From Rhizobium sp. CIAT894 (GTDB lineage Bacteria > Pseudomonadota > Alphaproteobacteria > Rhizobiales > Rhizobiaceae), in the NCBI RefSeq assembly GCF_000172795.2, contig NZ_CP020952.1, positions 620,001 through 684,000 of the forward strand: 64,000 bases of DNA. Direction: 5' to 3'. Of this stretch, positions 60,034 to 64,000 are shown piece after piece. Position 1 is the stretch's first letter. Each line of letters opens with the position of its first letter. The notes under the pieces are model-generated. The model was given only the letters and a program-made list of their open reading frames with translations, did no database searches and was not told the DNA's origin. A program made the translations under genes and the position numbers.

Positions 60034-62205
60034 TTACCACCGATACTTCAGTGTGCCGGTCATGTTGCGGCCCTGGCCCAGGTAGCAGAAGCCCTCTTCG
60101 CAAACCGTTTCTCGCTTGTCGGCGATGTTGCGGATGGCGAAGGCTGCCGTCAGGCCCTCATATTTCTTGTCGAGCGCGCCGAAATCATAGGAGGCGGATG
60201 CATCGACATAGAAAGTCGCAGGATTTTTCGAGGTATTGGCAACATCCGTCCAGGTCTCGCCGATGTAGCGCATGCCGGCGCCAACCGACAGACCGTTGAA
60301 GGGATTGCTTTCCTGGAAGGTGTAGTTCGCCCACAGGCTTGCAATATGGGTCGGGGTGACGGCGGGAGTATTTCCGACGTTGTTGCCCCCCGTTACTTCG
60401 GAGTCGTTGTAGGTATAGGCCGCAATGATATCGAGGCCGTCGGCGATTGCCGCGCGGGCTTCAAGCTCGATACCCTTTCCGGTCACTTCGCCCTGGGAGT
60501 CATAGGCAAAGGTCAGCGGGTCGGCGAGCCTCGGCTTATTCTGCTCGACGATGTGATAGGCGACGGCCGATAGCAGGATGTCGGAGCCGGGAGGCTGGTA
60601 CTTCACGCCGACTTCGTATTGCTCGCCCTTCGTCGGCGGAAGAATTGTGTTGGTTGCGGATCGGTTGGTGACCGGATCGAAGGAGGTCGCGTAGGAAACG
60701 AACGGCGCGATGCCGTTGTCGAAGAGGTAAAGCGCGCCGGCCTGTACGGAGAAGGCATTCTTGTCGACATCCTCCGAGCTGACCGTGGGCAAGGTCGAAT
60801 CTCGCGTCTGGTCTACCCAGGTCTGCCGGCCGCCGAAGTTGAAGCGCCAGTTTCCGACCTCGACCTGGTCCATGGCGTAGATGCCGACCTGCCGCATATC
60901 GGCATCGGAAGCCAAGAAATTATAGTCCGGCGTAGAGCCCGAGACTCCGTAAGTCGGATTGGCGATATCGAAGTCGAATGCCGGATCGGCGGCTCCGAAG
61001 CCATAGCCAAAGCTCGACTTGAGATTGGTGTAGTCGAGCCCGAACAGCATCGTATGCGCAAGCGGACCCGTATCGAATTTCGCCTCGAGCTGATTGTCGA
61101 CCTGGAAAACATTCATTTCGTCGCGGATCGCATTCGTGCCGCGATGCGCGACGGTCCCGGTCCAGCTGGTAACGCCGAGGTAGCGAGCCCTGAGATCGAG
61201 ATGCGAATAACGCAGGTTCTGCCGGAAGGTCAGGCCGTTGTCGAATTCATGCTCGAACTGATAACCGACCTGCTGCTGCTTGATCTTCTGATAGTCATAA
61301 TCGGGATCGCTCTGTCTGATATCGAGAATCCTGCCGTCCACGGTCGTGATCGCGCCGACATTGGCATCGGTTTCGTCCGCCTGCGCCAGACCATACACCG
61401 TCAGAGACGTGCCCTCGTCTGGCTTCCAGGTGAAGGACGGCGCCAGGAAATAGCGGTCGTCGGCAATATCGAAATTGGTATCGCCGCGGCGGGCAAGGCC
61501 GACGATGCGGTAGAGAAAGTCGTCGTTGTCTTCGCTGATCGGCCCGCCGAAATCGAACATTCCCTGCACCCGGTCCTTGGTGCCGTAGGTCATGCCGACT
61601 TCGCGGATCGGCTCTTCGGTCGGAAGCTTCGATATCTTGTTGACGAGGCCACCCGGCGATCCGGAGCCGTAGAGAACGGAGACCGGCCCCTTGATCACCT
61701 CGACGCGCTGCAACTGATAGGGATCGGTGCGGAACGTGCCGTAGTTGATATAGGGCTGGCGCAATCCGTCACGATAGTCGCCGACCGTCGTGGCGTTGTA
61801 GCCGCGAATATAGATTTGGTCGAAACGCGGATCGAAGCCGCTCGTTCCTGTGGTCACCCCGGCCGTGTAACGCACCGCCTCGATGACCGACTGCGCGCCG
61901 CGTTGCTCGATTTCCTTCTCGGTGGTGACGGAGATCGAACGCGGCGTCTCGACGAGCGGCGTGCTGATCTTGGTCGCGCCCGCGCTGTTCTTGGCGGTGA
62001 CCGACGTCCGGTCGGTCTTGCTATCAGAGGCTGCACCCTGGATGACGATCGGTTCCAGCGTTGTCGCGGTGTCGCCTGCGGAGGCGCTCTGGGCGGAAGC
62101 CGGCGATGCTGCAATGCCGATCAGAACGACCGCCGTCGTGGCAAATAGGCTCTCTCTATAAATTCGCGGTAGATTATTAGAAACATTCAAAAAAACACGC
62201 GCCAT
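60034..62205 (-). CDS. fhuA: TonB-dependent ferric-hydroxamate receptor (FhuA type)
   Basis: A 723-residue outer-membrane receptor. It has a signal peptide ending near ASPASAQ, a TonB box (LEPIVIQG, about residue 50), a plug domain (RGAQSVIEAVRYTAGVTTGTSG through LYGSGSPGGLVNKISKLP) and a barrel ending in the terminal aromatic (MTGTLKYRW). It has a full-length frame with no interruption. It would bring the ferric siderophore across the outer membrane to FhuD. ATG 62205 follows AGGGACC; GTG 62208 is an alternative. An IRO box lies 68 bases upstream. Confidence 0.9.
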   Translation of the reverse strand: MARVFLNVSNNLPRIYRESLFATTAVVLIGIAASPASAQSASAGDTATTLEPIVIQGAASDSKTDRTSVTAKNSAGATKISTPLVETPRSISVTTEKEIEQRGAQSVIEAVRYTAGVTTGTSGFDPRFDQIYIRGYNATTVGDYRDGLRQPYINYGTFRTDPYQLQRVEVIKGPVSVLYGSGSPGGLVNKISKLPTEEPIREVGMTYGTKDRVQGMFDFGGPISEDNDDFLYRIVGLARRGDTNFDIADDRYFLAPSFTWKPDEGTSLTVYGLAQADETDANVGAITTVDGRILDIRQSDPDYDYQKIKQQQVGYQFEHEFDNGLTFRQNLRYSHLDLRARYLGVTSWTGTVAHRGTNAIRDEMNVFQVDNQLEAKFDTGPLAHTMLFGLDYTNLKSSFGYGFGAADPAFDFDIANPTYGVSGSTPDYNFLASDADMRQVGIYAMDQVEVGNWRFNFGGRQTWVDQTRDSTLPTVSSEDVDKNAFSVQAGALYLFDNGIAPFVSYATSFDPVTNRSATNTILPPTKGEQYEVGVKYQPPGSDILLSAVAYHIVEQNKPRLADPLTFAYDSQGEVTGKGIELEARAAIADGLDIIAAYTYNDSEVTGGNNVGNTPAVTPTHIASLWANYTFQESNPFNGLSVGAGMRYIGETWTDVANTSKNPATFYVDASASYDFGALDKKYEGLTAAFAIRNIADKRETVCEEGFCYLGQGRNMTGTLKYRW

Positions 62206-62619
62206 CACTTGGTCCCTACGTCACAGATGCGCGCGGAACCTATGGAGCGAGATTGGCCTTGTCAACATAAGATGATTCTTTTAGTCATCTTTTAACCGAT
62301 AAAATCTCCGTGCTTGCCTCTCCCGAGCAGGTTGCACGCTCCATCAAGGTCCGCAGCGTTCTCCACCGCGTAATTGCCGACGGAGGACGGTTTTGTCGTG
62401 CGACAGGCAAAGTGTGGACAGAAATGCTGTCAACCTGCCGATCTTGATGGGACAGAACCGTCAGTTCGGCCCTATCTGTAAGACCTTGACCCGATGTGAC
62501 GCATGTTGACGACCGACTGTCACCACGTGGTACAAAATCATTAGGGCAGGCACATCGTCTTTTCGGGCGAACACCGCGGCCCGTCTTGTCTCCGGTCATC
62601 TTCTCCCTAAATCCGACAC
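62206..62619. other. Intergenic stretch upstream of fhuA
   Basis: About 410 bases between the divergent starts of fhuA and the GGDEF gene. Apart from the IRO box at 62273-62287 I see no gene and no RNA of known type. The AT-rich part around 62255-62300 is the fhuA promoter. Confidence 0.5.
62273..62287. promoter_or_regulatory. IRO box upstream of fhuA
   Basis: TGATTCTTTTAGTCA, that is TGA-N9-TCA, within a longer perfect inverted repeat AAGATGA-N9-TCATCTT (62269-62291). It predicts RirA-type iron repression of the receptor gene. Confidence 0.72.
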
Positions 62620-63900
62620 ATGGATACCGAGCGAACCAGAGCTCCTATCAAAACGGTAAGGGCGTCTTCGCGGAAACCTCTCCAGAGGTTGAGCCCGGCC
62701 ATTTCAGAGCAAGTCGAGCGCCTGCTCGGGGGGCGCACGCGCGATATCCGCCTGCATGGGGAACTGGCTCAGCTTTTTCGCGAACGCTCCTGGCCGCGGA
62801 CGGCCAAGATCATCCGCGCGTGGATGGTTTGGGTTATCGTGCTCGACATCCTGACTTTGGGCCTCAACGCGATCCTGCTTCCGGCCGAAACCGTCATGTC
62901 GATGCTTTGGCCGGCGTCTATCCTTCCCCCCGCCGCCCTTGTCGCCGTTATGGTCTTCCGGCGACCGCACGCTTTGTGGCTGCAGGGCGTTTTCATCCTA
63001 TCGGCGGTTTTTCTCATCCTGCTGTCCGTCGCTTTGGTGGGGGTGAACAGTGGCGGCGAGTTTTATGAGCGGCATTTGACCATCATGCTGTTTGTTGCCG
63101 TCACCGCCATCATCATCTTTCCCGTTCCGCTCGGTTGGGCGATGGCGATCGGTGCTTCCGCCCTCGGTCTCTACCTCGTGTTTCAGCTGCACAATCCAGG
63201 CATCGAAGCGGGAAGCGCTCTTGCCGGAACGCTGTTTTTCGCGAGCGGTGTGGCTGCGACAGTCGTTGCCCGACGCACCACGACCATCTTCGCTCAGAAG
63301 ACTTTCCTGCTCGAGTTACGAGATCGAAGCCGCCTCGCAGAGCTGACCGACGCCAACTCGCAGCTGGAATTGCTGGCGCGGACCGATCCGCTGACGGGTG
63401 TCGCCAACCGGCGTTCGATGATGGAAACGCTCCATCATTTCTGGAACGAGGAACTGATGCGAACGAGCGGCGCGGCGATGCTGATGTGCGATATCGATGA
63501 CTTCAAGCATCTCAACGACAATCTCGGCCATGCCGAAGGCGACCGCTGCCTGGTGAAAGTTGCCGGCATCATCCAGAGCAGCATGAGAGATGAGCGGGAT
63601 CAGGTCGCCCGCTACGGAGGCGAAGAGTTTCTTGTCTTTCTGCCCGGTTCCGATGAACAGGAGGCCAGGGCGGTCGCCGAGAGAATTCGCAGCCGAGTTG
63701 AGGCCGCGTCTCTTCCAAATCCCACCTCGCGTGTCGTTCCCTGGGTCACTGTCAGCATCGGAATAGCGATATTGCAAAATGGTGACGGCGTGTCCGCGGA
63801 GCGCATGCAGCACCAGGCGGATGCGGCGCTCTACCTTGCCAAAAAGACCGGCCGCAACCGCGTGGTGGTCCACACGCCGGAAGCCGATCAGGCAGGCTGA
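62620..63900 (+). CDS. Membrane-bound diguanylate cyclase (GGDEF)
   Basis: A 426-residue protein with about six membrane helices (residues 65-215) and a C-terminal GGDEF domain. The signature is GGEEF near residue 330, with the D-x-D-x-F pattern CDIDDFKHLND upstream and the usual LTGVANRRSM start; it looks active. An inhibitory I-site RxxD is not obvious. No strong ribosome site precedes ATG 62620. It makes cyclic-di-GMP and may respond to a membrane-borne cue. It is divergent from fhuA. Confidence 0.9.
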   Translation: MDTERTRAPIKTVRASSRKPLQRLSPAISEQVERLLGGRTRDIRLHGELAQLFRERSWPRTAKIIRAWMVWVIVLDILTLGLNAILLPAETVMSMLWPASILPPAALVAVMVFRRPHALWLQGVFILSAVFLILLSVALVGVNSGGEFYERHLTIMLFVAVTAIIIFPVPLGWAMAIGASALGLYLVFQLHNPGIEAGSALAGTLFFASGVAATVVARRTTTIFAQKTFLLELRDRSRLAELTDANSQLELLARTDPLTGVANRRSMMETLHHFWNEELMRTSGAAMLMCDIDDFKHLNDNLGHAEGDRCLVKVAGIIQSSMRDERDQVARYGGEEFLVFLPGSDEQEARAVAERIRSRVEAASLPNPTSRVVPWVTVSIGIAILQNGDGVSAERMQHQADAALYLAKKTGRNRVVVHTPEADQAG

Positions 63901-64000
63901 TCTTCCGCCGCGACCTCGGCCATTCGAACGCCGCTCTTTTGAGCGCCATCGGCAATTGGGGCTCCGTCGGCACCCGTTTGCGCTTTCCCTATCGTCCAAT

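Noticed and set aside
1..64000. CRISPR arrays, insertion sequences, prophage or plasmid-transfer genes
   Set aside because: No regularly spaced repeats, transposases, integrases or relaxases were seen; the window appears to be stable accessory DNA.
1..64000. tRNA, rRNA or riboswitch genes
   Set aside because: No cloverleaf-type or conserved RNA segments were recognised by eye; a covariance-model search would be decisive.
63901..64000. Possible start of another gene at the right edge
   Set aside because: Only 100 bases with no convincing frame or ribosome site; nothing can be supported.

Overview
The window reads as a Rhizobium-type alphaproteobacterial replicon, closest in content to Rhizobium leguminosarum/etli. 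The basis is GC-rich, tightly packed genes, many GntR/FCD, LuxR and TRAP/ABC functions, a RIME-like rhizobial palindrome, IRO-box (RirA-type) iron operators, and a vicibactin-type siderophore cluster in the known vbsGSO / vbsADL / rpoI arrangement. The abundance of catabolic, chemotaxis and quorum-sensing genes and the absence of any rRNA, tRNA or core housekeeping gene that I can see suggest a large secondary replicon, but this is inference.

Layout. 1-3.4 kb: a GGDEF-EAL protein and an orphan sugar-type solute-binding protein. 3.6-8.3 kb: a carboxymuconolactone decarboxylase-family protein, three Tad pilus-type proteins (TadG-like plus two TadE-like) and two unassigned exported proteins. 8.4-15.3 kb: an amino-acid/hydroxyproline region (proline-racemase-family enzyme, Ldh2-type reductase, two GntR regulators, ProC-like reductase, XRE-cupin regulator, omega-aminotransferase). 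15.4-19.3 kb: LuxR solo, soluble globin-coupled chemoreceptor, AraC regulator. 19.4-22.4 kb: dadA-dadX with a divergent Lrp-type regulator. 22.7-26.9 kb: a luxI/luxR quorum-sensing pair, a small XRE regulator and three genes that resemble a rhiABC-type operon. 27-35.4 kb: FAD oxidoreductase, DHDPS-family enzyme and GntR, then idonate-type dehydrogenase with a complete TRAP transporter and its GntR regulator, interrupted by a rhizobial palindromic element. 35.8-39.1 kb: a SigF/NrsF-type stress module driving an MXKDX-repeat protein, a cytochrome b and a Tat-exported molybdopterin oxidoreductase. 39.1-41 kb: a chemoreceptor. 41.4-55.5 kb: siderophore synthesis, export and uptake. 55.7-60 kb: a small ORF, a stand-alone HAMP protein, AraC and another chemoreceptor. 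60-62.2 kb: a FhuA-type TonB-dependent receptor. 62.6-63.9 kb: a membrane GGDEF protein. The last 100 bases hold no gene I can support.

How the iron genes fit together. A TGA-N9-TCA (IRO) site lies between rpoI and the uptake operon and another upstream of fhuA. Divergent TAAAY-N16-CGT promoters, the PvdS/iron-starvation type, sit between vbsG and vbsA. The inferred scheme is: low iron relieves RirA repression, RpoI is made, and RpoI then drives vbsGSO and vbsADL. The product would be made by VbsO (ornithine N-hydroxylation), VbsA (N5-acylation), VbsS (C-A-T-TE synthetase, activated by VbsP, helped by MbtH-like VbsG), VbsL (PLP enzyme) and a possible acetyltransferase. It would be exported by the MATE protein and re-imported through FhuA and FhuD/FhuB. 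The ATPase FhuC is not in the window.

The most rewarding regions for a second look are the quorum-sensing/secreted-protein cluster (22.7-26.9 kb), the SigF module with two matching divergent promoters, the VbsS condensation domain lacking its catalytic His, and the His-rich globin-coupled chemoreceptor.
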